This document shows positions 17,180-24,464 of a stretch of 35,231 nucleotides of DNA, piece by piece (position 1 is the first letter of the stretch; each line of letters begins with the position of its first letter). This DNA comes from Clostridia bacterium (lineage in GTDB: Bacteria > Bacillota_A > Clostridia > Christensenellales > Borkfalkiaceae). The DNA is taken from contig JAFTQI010000034.1 of the NCBI GenBank assembly GCA_017462825.1, positions 1 through 35,231 on the forward strand, given 5' to 3'. Below the pieces are notes generated by a model, which saw only the letters and a list, made by a program, of their open reading frames with translations, made no database searches and was not told where the DNA came from. A program made the position numbers and the translations under genes.

Positions 17180-18769
17180 ATGTTAAAGGCGCTATTAAAA
17201 AAACAGCTTTTAGAAAGTGTTTCCTTTCTATTCGTGGATGCGAAAAAGCAAAAGAAACGAGCGGGGAGCGCAGGATTTTGGCTTGCGTTAATGCTTTTCG
17301 CCGCACTCTTGTCCGTGTGTCTTCTTTTTTGGCACACGGGGGATATGCTTTGCGAGCCGCTTGTTGCAAGCGGTTTGACGTGGGTATATTTCGCCTTGAT
17401 GGGACTGATTGCCGTCACGTTTAGTGTGATCGGCGGGATTTTTACGACCAAGGCAAAGCTGTACGAAGCCAAGGATAACGATTTCTTGCTCTCGATGCCC
17501 ATTTCGCCGAAAGCGGTTTTGTTTGTGAGAATGGCGAGCTTATATCTTTTCTCGCTCTTCTTTTCTTCGGTGGTATTTTTGCCCGCAATCGCGCGGTATG
17601 CCACCCTTGTAAAACCGTCCGTTCCCGTAATTTTAGGACAAATTGCAATCAATTTCATTTTACCCTTCGGCGCGCTTGCGATTAGTTGTTTGCTTGGCTG
17701 GTTGATTGCGTGGGTGACTTCGAAAATCCCGTCCAAAAAATTGGTGTCAACCTTCTTTTCGATTGCCTTTTTGGTCGCGTATTTCGTTTTGTACAGCAAG
17801 ACGAACAGCTATTTACAATACGTGATGGAGCATGGGGATAGACTCGGTGAAAACATTAAGAGTTATCTCTATCCGTTTTATCAACTCGCACTTGCTTGCT
17901 TGGGAAAATGGAGCGCATTCTTCCTTTTCGCGCTGCTATTCATCGGCATTTTCGCGGCGATTTATCTCTTAATTTCTTGCACCTATTTGCGTTTGATTAT
18001 CGTGAATAAAGGTGCGCGAAAAGTGCAATATAAAGAAAGAACGCATAAGCAAAAATCCCTTGTTTCTACCCTTTTGAGAAAGGAGCTGAAAAGGTATTTT
18101 GATAACCCCATGGTCGCGTTGAATTGTTTTATAGGGGTATTTTTGGCGGTGGCGCTTCCGATTTTTGCCGCCTGCAATATGAAGCTGGTGCGCGCGCTTT
18201 CCAAGCCTGGATGGGAGGGCGGAATTACGCTCGTGCTTTGCGTGCTTTACGGCTTTATCGTCGGCTCGAATATTATTTCGGGCGTTTCCGTGTCCTTGGA
18301 GGGGGAAAATATTTGGATTTTGCAAACGAGCCCCGTTCCCACGAAGAAAATTCTGCTTGCAAAAGCCGTATTCCATTTCTTATGGACTGCACCGCTTGCC
18401 CTGCTTTCGGGCGTAGTACTTTGTGTACTTTTTAAGCTTGGAACGCTGTTTAGCGCGTTGCTTTTGGTTGCAATCCTTGCCTTTTCGGCGTTTTTCGCCG
18501 TTTTCGGCTTGTTTATCAATCTCAAAATGCCTAAACTGCATTGGACGAGTGAAATGGCGTGCGTAAAGCAAAGTTTTTCAGCGTTTTTGTCCCTTTTTTC
18601 GAGCTGGGCGCTTTGCGGACTTTTCGTAGGCGGTTTTTTCTGGTTTGGCAAATACCTGCCCGCTTGGGGATATTTGCTCGTGGGGATCGGTATTTTGCTC
18701 GTGTTGACGGCGGCGCTTGGCGTTTGGCTTGTCAAACGCGGCACGAAAATTTTTGAAAAGCTTTCTTAA
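17180..18769 (+). CDS. ABC exporter membrane subunit (EcsB/ABC-2-like)
   Basis: A 529-residue membrane protein with about 12 hydrophobic segments in two halves. The halves are separated by a soluble basic region near 272-300 (ARKVQYKERTHKQK and following). No sequence motif fixes the family. The call rests on topology, size and the immediately preceding ATPase gene. It resembles the putative ABC exporter group near EcsB. No signal peptide is seen. Eight bases separate it from the ATPase stop and the ribosome binding site is weak, so translation is probably coupled. No clear terminator follows; the yajC promoter starts about 50 bases later. Confidence 0.75.
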   Translation: MLKALLKKQLLESVSFLFVDAKKQKKRAGSAGFWLALMLFAALLSVCLLFWHTGDMLCEPLVASGLTWVYFALMGLIAVTFSVIGGIFTTKAKLYEAKDNDFLLSMPISPKAVLFVRMASLYLFSLFFSSVVFLPAIARYATLVKPSVPVILGQIAINFILPFGALAISCLLGWLIAWVTSKIPSKKLVSTFFSIAFLVAYFVLYSKTNSYLQYVMEHGDRLGENIKSYLYPFYQLALACLGKWSAFFLFALLFIGIFAAIYLLISCTYLRLIIVNKGARKVQYKERTHKQKSLVSTLLRKELKRYFDNPMVALNCFIGVFLAVALPIFAACNMKLVRALSKPGWEGGITLVLCVLYGFIVGSNIISGVSVSLEGENIWILQTSPVPTKKILLAKAVFHFLWTAPLALLSGVVLCVLFKLGTLFSALLLVAILAFSAFFAVFGLFINLKMPKLHWTSEMACVKQSFSAFLSLFSSWALCGLFVGGFFWFGKYLPAWGYLLVGIGILLVLTAALGVWLVKRGTKIFEKLS

Positions 18770-18820
18770 CATGAAAAAACGGTGAAAAATAAAAAAACTG
18801 CTTTTTCCGCTTGAAATTGC

Positions 18821-18849
18821 TTGCAAAAAAGGAAAAAAAAGGCTATCAT
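18821..18849 (+). promoter_or_regulatory. Promoter of yajC
   Basis: TTGCAA (18821-18826) and TATCAT (18844-18849) have a 17-base A-rich spacer. Confidence 0.65.
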
Positions 18850-18904
18850 ATTAATACGAAAATATTAGGTTGCGAGAAGAAACGCAACGGTTAAGGAGAA
18901 AAAT

Positions 18905-19402
18905 ATGCTTTGGAATTTATTGACTAGCGCGGCTGAATCGGTTGTCGGCAGCGACAGCGAGGGTAAAGCGGCAGGTTGCGCAGGCGGATATGGGATTTGG
19001 ATTATGGTCGGCATTTTTGCCGTAATCATGTTCGCAATGTCCTTTATGAGCAAGCGTTCGCAAAAGAAGAGACAGGAAGAAGTGATGAAAGAACATCAAG
19101 CCCTTCGTCCCGGTAATAAAGTGAAAACGATCGGCGGTATCTGCGGCGTTGTCGTAGAAATTTGCCCTGAAGACAATACTTTCGTTTTGGAAACGGGTAC
19201 GGAAGCAAGCGGTAAGAGCTATCTCAAATTCGATATGCAGGCGATTTATATGTCCGACGCGCTTGCAACGCAAGAAGCTCCCGTAGAAGGAAGCGAAAAT
19301 GAAGCGCCCGCTACGGAAGAACCGGTGTTCGAAGAAGGGGACGCGCCCGTCGCAGAAGAGACGGCAGAAGCACCCGCACAAGAAAAATCCGACGAAGAAT
19401 AA
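18905..19402 (+). CDS. yajC: Preprotein translocase accessory subunit YajC, with acidic tail
   Basis: YajC associates with SecDF and SecYEG at the membrane. The 165-residue protein has one membrane helix at about 29-48, then a basic stretch and the family core LRPGNKVKTIGGICGVVVEI (about 68-87), a small beta domain. Typical YajC proteins have about 90-115 residues. Here the core ends near 118 and about 45 residues follow, almost all Glu, Ala, Pro and Val (acidic, likely unstructured). SecF in this window carries a similar tail. The upstream ribosome binding site is AAGGAG. Confidence 0.9.
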   Translation: MLWNLLTSAAESVVGSDSEGKAAGCAGGYGIWIMVGIFAVIMFAMSFMSKRSQKKRQEEVMKEHQALRPGNKVKTIGGICGVVVEICPEDNTFVLETGTEASGKSYLKFDMQAIYMSDALATQEAPVEGSENEAPATEEPVFEEGDAPVAEETAEAPAQEKSDEE

Positions 19403-19419
19403 GGCAAAATTATTCTAAA

Positions 19420-19459
19420 AAAAGACGCCTCCGCATACCATAAAGCGGAGGTGTTTTTT
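19420..19459 (+). terminator. Hairpin overlapping the next ribosome binding site
   Basis: The left arm (19420-19434) pairs with 19445-19459 over up to 15 bp, including G-T pairs. It ends in a T-rich 3' arm, as in an intrinsic terminator. The right arm contains GGAGG (19447-19451), the ribosome binding site of the gene starting at 19460. The hairpin can thus end yajC transcripts and also mask translation of the next gene in read-through RNA. Confidence 0.75.
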
Positions 19460-19837
19460 ATGGAAAATTTGCAAAAAAACTCGGTGTTTTCGTTGATAAA
19501 AAGCGTGTTGTCCGCGCTTGCGCTTTCGTTGGTATTCGCGACAATTTTCGCGTTTGTGCTGCGCTTTACGTCTTTGCCCTATAAGGCGGTTTATCCTATC
19601 AATCAGGTCTTGAAAGGGTTGTCGCTTTGCGTGGGGGTACTTTTACATATCCGCGGGGAAAAGGGTTGGCTCAAAGGCGGACTTTGCGGGGTGCTGTTTA
19701 CGGCGGTTTCCTATCTTGCGTTCTCGTCGATCGGTGGGAATTTTGCACTTTCGTGGCTGTTTTTTGCGGAACTGTTGATGACGGCGTTTATCGGTGCGGT
19801 AAGCGGTTCTTTGGCGGTAAACTTGCGCCGCGCGTAA
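19460..19837 (+). CDS. TIGR04086-family membrane protein
   Basis: A 125-residue protein with four hydrophobic helices (about 13-36, 47-62, 72-90 and 95-118) and little else. It matches in size, topology and position the TIGR04086 family, which in Clostridia regularly lies between yajC and the SCIFF gene. Its function is unknown. I use ATG 19460, eight bases after GGAGG; an in-frame GTG at 19451 lies inside the ribosome binding site and hairpin and is unlikely. No terminator follows before the SCIFF promoter. Confidence 0.8.
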   Translation: MENLQKNSVFSLIKSVLSALALSLVFATIFAFVLRFTSLPYKAVYPINQVLKGLSLCVGVLLHIRGEKGWLKGGLCGVLFTAVSYLAFSSIGGNFALSWLFFAELLMTAFIGAVSGSLAVNLRRA

Positions 19838-19886
19838 AAAAATAGGGAAAAGGTCGGTAAAACTCGAAAAAAGATAAAAAAAGCGC

Positions 19887-19915
19887 TTGCAATTTCATGA
19901 AAAGTATATTATAAT
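19887..19915 (+). promoter_or_regulatory. Promoter of the SCIFF peptide gene
   Basis: TTGCAA (19887-19892) and a perfect TATAAT (19910-19915) have a 17-base spacer. A 42-base leader with TTGGAGGA follows. Confidence 0.85.
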
Positions 19916-19957
19916 AAATACACAAAATCCTATAAACGAACTTTGGAGGACTTGATT

Positions 19958-20110
19958 ATGATTAAAACGATTGCGAAACCCGCAGATAAGAAAGTGACCG
20001 CTTGCGGCGAATGCAGAAGCACCTGTCAATCCGCTTGCAAAACGAGCTGCACGGTAGGGAACCAATCCTGCGAAAGAATCACGCGTGAAGAAAAAATCGA
20101 ACGCAGATAA
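19958..20110 (+). CDS. scfA: SCIFF ranthipeptide precursor (six Cys in forty-five)
   Basis: A 50-residue ribosomally made precursor peptide. Cysteines lie at 16, 19, 23, 27, 31 and 38, with the family core QSACKTSC followed by TVGNQSCE. The radical-SAM enzyme encoded next forms Cys-to-residue thioether links (ranthipeptide or gamma-thioether type in characterised family members). Threonines at 14, 22, 29 and 32 lie among the cysteines. The residue just before the last Cys is Ser37. The C-terminus is strongly charged and no leader-cleavage site is obvious. The start has a near-perfect GGAGG eight bases upstream. SCIFF is conserved in nearly all Clostridia; its physiological role is not settled. 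Confidence 0.95.
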   Translation: MIKTIAKPADKKVTACGECRSTCQSACKTSCTVGNQSCERITREEKIERR

Positions 20111-20143
20111 TTTACAGTTTGTTCGTTTCAACTTAACGTAATC

Positions 20144-20175
20144 AAAACGGCGTATTGGATCAGTACGCCGTTTTT
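20144..20175 (+). terminator. Terminator/attenuator between SCIFF peptide and its maturase
   Basis: AAAACGGCGTA (20144-20154) and TACGCCGTTTT pair over 11 bp around a nine-base loop, and T continues to 20175. It lies after the peptide gene and 28 bases before the maturase start. Partial read-through would give much peptide and little enzyme. Confidence 0.88.
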
Positions 20176-20202
20176 GACCGATTTAAGGAGGATATTTATC
20201 CC

Positions 20203-21537
20203 TTGATACACGTATTTAACTATAGAGACAAAAATTATATTTACGACGTGGGAAGCGGCTCTTTGCATGAGTGCGACACGCCCACCGCCGACTATTTGAA
20301 AGCCAAGGAAGAAGGACAAGCCGTCGACATCACCTATTTGTCCGACGAGCAAATTAAAGAAATTCTTTCCGACGTGGAAGGGCTCAAAGCGCAGGGCTTG
20401 CTTTTCAAGGAAGAAGTGAAATCGTATCCGATGAAAAGCAACGAAGTAAAAGCGCTTTGTATCCACATTTGCCACGATTGTAATTTCCGCTGCCGCTACT
20501 GTTTTGCCGACGAGGGCGCGTACCACTCCAAGCGCGAGAGCATGAGCTTGGAAACTGCGAAAAAAGCGGTCGATTTTCTCATTCAAAACAGCGGTAAGAG
20601 AAAGGTCTTGGAAATGGACTTTTTCGGCGGCGAACCCTTGATGAATTTTGACGTATTGAAAGCGACGGTCGCTTACGCGAAAGAGCAAGGCGAAAAGGCG
20701 GGCAAGAAATTCTTGTTTACAACGACGACGAACGCGCTCCTTTTGACGGACGAAGTGATTGAATTTTTTAATGCGGAAATGGAAAACGTGGTGCTTTCGC
20801 TCGACGGTAGAAAGGAGATCCACGACGCGATCCGCAAGACGCCCAACGGCAAAGGTACGTTCGATCTCATTATCGGCAAGATTAAAAAATTCATTTCCTT
20901 GCGCGGCGATAAGAGCTATTACGTGCGCGGTACGTTCACGGCGAAAAATCTCGATTTTTCGAAAGACGTTTTGTTCATTGCCGACCAAGGGGTAGATTCT
21001 ATTTCGATGGAACCTGTCGTGACGGATATTCAGGACTTGCAAATCCGCGAAGAACACTTGGACGAAATCAGCAAAGAATACGAAAATCTTTGTGAGGCGT
21101 ACTTGGAAAGACACGCCAAGGGCGAAGGCTTTAATTTCTTCCATTTCAATATCGACTTGGAGGGCGGTCCTTGTCTTTCTAAGCGAGTTTCGGCGTGCGG
21201 TGCAGGCAACGAATATTTCTCGGTGACCCCGAACGGCGACTTGTATCCCTGCCATCAATTCGCAGGCAACGAGAAGTTCCGCATGGGTAGCGTGTACGAG
21301 GGGATTACCCGTAACGACACGAGAGAGCTTTTCAAAAATTCCTGTCTTTTCACGAGAAAGAAATGCGAAGATTGCTTTGCAAAATTCATTTGTTCGGGCG
21401 GTTGCAGCGCAAACAACTATAATTTCAACGGCGATATCAACGAGCCCTACGAAGTGACCTGCGCGATGATGAAAAAGCGTGTGGAATGCGCGATGCATAT
21501 TCTTGCGGAAAAGAAATTGCTCGCAGAAAACAAATAA
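20203..21537 (+). CDS. scfB: SCIFF maturase, radical SAM/SPASM enzyme
   Basis: This enzyme cross-links SCIFF cysteines using SAM and iron-sulfur clusters. From TTG 20203 it has 444 residues. N-terminal ~80 residues form the peptide-recognition (RRE-like) region, opening MIHVFNY like other SCIFF maturases. The SAM cluster motif is C93-NFR-C97-RY-C100, followed by FFGGEP. The C-terminal SPASM domain has the cysteine set SACGAGNEYF, YPCHQF, KKCEDCF, FICSGGC and VTCAM. TTG 20203 is preferred because AAGGAGG lies 11 bases upstream and the N-terminus fits the family. An earlier in-frame TTG at 20155 lies in the terminator loop. A terminator follows the gene. Confidence 0.95.
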   Translation: MIHVFNYRDKNYIYDVGSGSLHECDTPTADYLKAKEEGQAVDITYLSDEQIKEILSDVEGLKAQGLLFKEEVKSYPMKSNEVKALCIHICHDCNFRCRYCFADEGAYHSKRESMSLETAKKAVDFLIQNSGKRKVLEMDFFGGEPLMNFDVLKATVAYAKEQGEKAGKKFLFTTTTNALLLTDEVIEFFNAEMENVVLSLDGRKEIHDAIRKTPNGKGTFDLIIGKIKKFISLRGDKSYYVRGTFTAKNLDFSKDVLFIADQGVDSISMEPVVTDIQDLQIREEHLDEISKEYENLCEAYLERHAKGEGFNFFHFNIDLEGGPCLSKRVSACGAGNEYFSVTPNGDLYPCHQFAGNEKFRMGSVYEGITRNDTRELFKNSCLFTRKKCEDCFAKFICSGGCSANNYNFNGDINEPYEVTCAMMKKRVECAMHILAEKKLLAENK

Positions 21538-21552
21538 AAGCAAAAAAATAGG

Positions 21553-21581
21553 AAAAAATCGCTAAAAAAAGCGGTTTTTTT
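21553..21581 (+). terminator. Terminator after scfB
   Basis: AAAAAATCGCT (21553-21563) and AGCGGTTTTTT (21570-21580) form an 11-bp stem with one G-T around six A, with T continuing. Confidence 0.8.
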
Positions 21582-21623
21582 CTATGAAAAAAGAAAAAAA
21601 TCGTATATCCACGCATTTATGAC

Positions 21624-21653
21624 TTGACTATACGGTTAAAAATAAGCTATAAT
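21624..21653 (+). promoter_or_regulatory. Promoter of secDF
   Basis: TTGACT (21624-21629) and TATAAT (21648-21653) have an 18-base spacer. The TTG is in frame with secD but is the -35 box, not a start codon. Confidence 0.8.
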
Positions 21654-21671
21654 AACAAGGTACATTGTTCA

Positions 21672-21686
21672 CGGGGCTACGCCCCG
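21672..21686 (+). promoter_or_regulatory. Small GC hairpin in the secD leader
   Basis: CGGGGC-TAC-GCCCCG is a six-pair stem with a three-base loop. It ends nine bases before the AGGAGG of secD. It has no T run, so it is not a terminator; an RNA-stability or translation-control element is possible. Confidence 0.45.
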
Positions 21687-21707
21687 AAACACAACAGGAG
21701 GCTATAC

Positions 21708-23270
21708 ATGGGCAAGAAAAAATCGGTGGTATTAACAGCATTGATTACCATCGTAATCGTCGTATTATGCGCGATCATAGCTTTCCCCGTATTCACGATT
21801 CCCGGCTCGAACGGCGTGAAGAAGTGGAATCCTACGGTCTTGCAATATGACTTGGGCACGGATTTCGGCGGTGGGTACTACACCTACTACTATCCTAACG
21901 GCGTAATGACCGAAGTCGACTATGAGGAAAATCTTCTTAGCGGCGACATCGAAGCGGACGATTACGTTCGTTACGGGAATACCGATTTCTATCTCTCGAC
22001 GGATGAAGACTTGAAAGTCGTTTCCGAAGCGGAAGGGGAAAACGGGGCAATCGAATACGTATTAAACGAAGATTTCCAAGCGGCGTTTAACGAAGCGGCT
22101 AAGCAGGTAAAATCCCGTTTGGCAAAGAAAGGCTTCACGGAATACCGTGTGTCGATCGTAGACGGCGTTGCGCTTCGCGTGGAAGTTCCCAATTCCGAAA
22201 ACATGGAAAACATCGACGCAGAAACGAATGCGTCGCAGGTACTTTCGCTTTTTGCGAACGTTGGTAAACTTTCTTTCCAAAAGAACGGTGAAACGGTCAG
22301 CGAACTTAAGGAAGAAGGCGTAGATATCAACGATATCATCAAGAGCGTTAGTGCAAAGACCAAGTACGAAATGTCTTACTTGAAGATGAATTTCACCTCT
22401 TTGGGTAAGGATATGCTGAAAACGTTCAAATCGGAAAGCTCTTCGGGCAACGGTAGTGCTTCGACGATCGATCTCGTTTTGGAAAACGGCACGGGCGTAC
22501 ACAAGCTTTTGTCTATTCAATCGGGACACATCAACGATAGCAACAACGTTGAAATCGTACCCGGTACTACGGAAGAAGGAGAAATCCGTTACGTAGAAAC
22601 CCTTTCTCTTTTGCTGAACTCCCTTATGGCTGACGGCGAAATTTTGATCGGGGAAAGCGACGTTCAATTTGCATTCCAAGACGTAAACAGCCAAACGGAC
22701 GTTTATAAATTTGCGCCCGTATATAGAAGCAACGCGTTGAATATGCTCTTTATTGCAGTCGGCGTTACCTTGCTCGTATTGCTCGTTTTGGCAATCGTGA
22801 AGATGGGCGGTTTCGGCGTAGTGAACCTTTTCACGACGCTCACCTATTTCGTTATCACGACGTTCTGTTTCGCATTTATCACGAAAGGCGTTTTGGTCGT
22901 AACGATGGGCACGGCGCTTATGTTCCTTTTGGGGCTTGCGCTCACCAACGTATTCCAAGCACGTTTGTACGCGGCTATTAAAGCGGAATTCGCGCTCGGT
23001 AAAACGGTGGAATCGTCTATCAAGGGCGGTTATAAGAAGACTTTCTGGGGGATGCTTGATACCTACGCGGTGCTCCTTATCGGCGCTGTAGCGGCGTTGC
23101 TCGGCGTCGCAGGCTTGCACATGCTCGCAATCCAAGCGCTTATCTGCGTACTCACGGGTGCGTTCTGCAATTTGCTTTGGGGGCGCGCGTTGAACGTGAT
23201 TTTGATGTCCGCAAGCAAGAACAAATATAAATTCTACCGCTTTGTAAGGGAGGATGACGACGATGAGTAA
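21708..23270 (+). CDS. secD: Divergent protein-export membrane protein SecD
   Basis: SecD with SecF pulls secreted proteins across the membrane after SecYEG translocation. From ATG 21708 (AGGAGG seven bases upstream) it has 520 residues. One membrane helix lies at about 8-30, followed by DLGTDFGGG (the SecD LGLDLxGG site, diverged), an external domain to about 345, then five helices. The TM4 motif that normally reads GMAVDANVLI here reads GLALTNVFQA, near 409-418, so the proton-relay Asp is missing and Thr413 stands at its place. After TM4 the match to SecD resumes (IKAEFALGK, then GGYKKTFWGMLD). SecF overlaps its end by eight bases. Confidence 0.85.
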   Translation: MGKKKSVVLTALITIVIVVLCAIIAFPVFTIPGSNGVKKWNPTVLQYDLGTDFGGGYYTYYYPNGVMTEVDYEENLLSGDIEADDYVRYGNTDFYLSTDEDLKVVSEAEGENGAIEYVLNEDFQAAFNEAAKQVKSRLAKKGFTEYRVSIVDGVALRVEVPNSENMENIDAETNASQVLSLFANVGKLSFQKNGETVSELKEEGVDINDIIKSVSAKTKYEMSYLKMNFTSLGKDMLKTFKSESSSGNGSASTIDLVLENGTGVHKLLSIQSGHINDSNNVEIVPGTTEEGEIRYVETLSLLLNSLMADGEILIGESDVQFAFQDVNSQTDVYKFAPVYRSNALNMLFIAVGVTLLVLLVLAIVKMGGFGVVNLFTTLTYFVITTFCFAFITKGVLVVTMGTALMFLLGLALTNVFQARLYAAIKAEFALGKTVESSIKGGYKKTFWGMLDTYAVLLIGAVAALLGVAGLHMLAIQALICVLTGAFCNLLWGRALNVILMSASKNKYKFYRFVREDDDDE

Positions 23271-24393
23271 GTTTTTGACGAAATCTGTAAAGAAAGTAAC
23301 CCTTCTCTCCGTGATTCTCGCTATTATCCTTGCGGCGGCGATTGTAGTAGGCACGCTTTTCGGCTTCAATAAAGACGCTACGGTCAAGAGCAACCAAACG
23401 GTGACCATTTCCACGTACAAGCATAACGAAGCATATCTTGACGATATCAAGAGCGACTGCGAAGATATCTTCGAAGATAAGGTTCTTTACGAAATGGAAA
23501 GCACCGTGTTGTTTGAAGACATCAATGAACACGTATACGTGTTCTCGGCAGATGCGGACTTGGAAGAAACCGTAGCTGCATTGAAAGCGCATTTCGAAGC
23601 AAGAAAGAATGATTCGAGCGACGAATTGTGTATTAATGACGTCGTAGTCAACATTACGTGGCATAAAGAAAGCAACGTTAGCTATCTTGCAAACGGCTAC
23701 GTATCTCGCGCAATCATCGCAAGCGTTATCTTTGCAATCCTTGCATTCGTTTACGTGACGCTTCGTTTCAGAAGATGGGATATGGGCTTGCTCGTTGCAC
23801 TTGCTATTGCACTCGGCATCGGTTTCACGACCGCGCTTATCGCGCTCGTTCGTATTCCCGTTACGGCGTCGACCGTTTATGCGGTTGTAGGCGCTGGCTT
23901 GCTCTCCGCAATTACGGCGATTATGACCTTGCATAGAGTTCGTTTGGCTTCGAAAGAAGAAGACGCGAAAAATAAATCCGCGGAAGAAATCGTGGTAAGC
24001 TCGATTGCTTGGAAAGAAATCGTTTCCCTTTGCGCAATCGTCGCAATCGCGACCGTTCTTGTCGGTGTACTCGTTGGTAAAGCGGGTATTTGGTTTGCGC
24101 TTAGCGCGCTTATAGGTATCGTTGTATCGGCGTTTGTCGGTATCCTTTATCTGCCTGCAGTATGCGTTCCCTTGAAAGGCGCGGTTGACGCGAAAATCGC
24201 GGACAAGACCGTTCGTTATAAGGGTGCGGAAAAGACGTCTACTAAAGTAAAGAAAGCGGCGAAGAAAGAAGAAGTCGCAGCAGAAGAAGAAGTGGTTGAA
24301 GAAGCTCCTGTGGAAGAACCCGTTGAAGAAACGGAAGACACCGTAGAAGAAGTTTCCGTAGAAGAAACGACGGAAGAAGAAAACAACGACTAA
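23263..24393 (+). CDS. secF: Divergent protein-export membrane protein SecF, with acidic tail
   Basis: Partner of SecD, 376 residues from ATG 23263. AAGGGAGG lies nine bases upstream; an ATG at 23254 directly abuts that site and is less likely. It has one N-terminal helix (about 12-33), an external domain to about 145, then five helices to about 300. The TM4 motif of SecF, usually GYSINDTVVVFDRIRE, reads as VVGAGLLSAITAIMTLHRVR at 208-227, without Asn-Asp. The last ~55 residues are Glu, Val, Pro and Thr-rich and strongly acidic, after a Lys/Ala-rich linker. Assignment rests on the secD overlap, topology and locus. Sequence identity to classical SecF looks low. Confidence 0.82.
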   Translation: MSKFLTKSVKKVTLLSVILAIILAAAIVVGTLFGFNKDATVKSNQTVTISTYKHNEAYLDDIKSDCEDIFEDKVLYEMESTVLFEDINEHVYVFSADADLEETVAALKAHFEARKNDSSDELCINDVVVNITWHKESNVSYLANGYVSRAIIASVIFAILAFVYVTLRFRRWDMGLLVALAIALGIGFTTALIALVRIPVTASTVYAVVGAGLLSAITAIMTLHRVRLASKEEDAKNKSAEEIVVSSIAWKEIVSLCAIVAIATVLVGVLVGKAGIWFALSALIGIVVSAFVGILYLPAVCVPLKGAVDAKIADKTVRYKGAEKTSTKVKKAAKKEEVAAEEEVVEEAPVEEPVEETEDTVEEVSVEETTEEENND

Positions 24394-24411
24394 TTTTATA
24401 AACGAAACGAA

Positions 24412-24449
24412 GGGCAGGATGGGGGAAATACTCTTCCTGCCCGATTTTT
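24412..24449 (+). terminator. Terminator after secF
   Basis: GGGCAGGA (24412-24419) and TCCTGCCC (24435-24442) form an 8-bp perfect stem, followed by GATTTTT. Confidence 0.8.
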
Positions 24450-24464
24450 AGATAAGGAAATTTT

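Noticed and set aside
20155..20202. In-frame TTG start for scfB at 20155
   Set aside because: It lies in the loop of the terminator between scfA and scfB. TTG 20203 follows AAGGAGG and matches the family N-terminus.
20128..21543. Long open frame on the strand opposite scfB (471 codons)
   Set aside because: It is a mirror of the scfB coding frame with Phe/Arg/Val-rich, motif-free translation. Similar long antisense frames oppose abc subunit 2, secD/F and pnp and come from the codon usage.
21624..21707. In-frame TTG start for secD at 21624
   Set aside because: It coincides with the -35 box TTGACT. ATG 21708 has AGGAGG at good distance and gives a normal N-terminal membrane helix.
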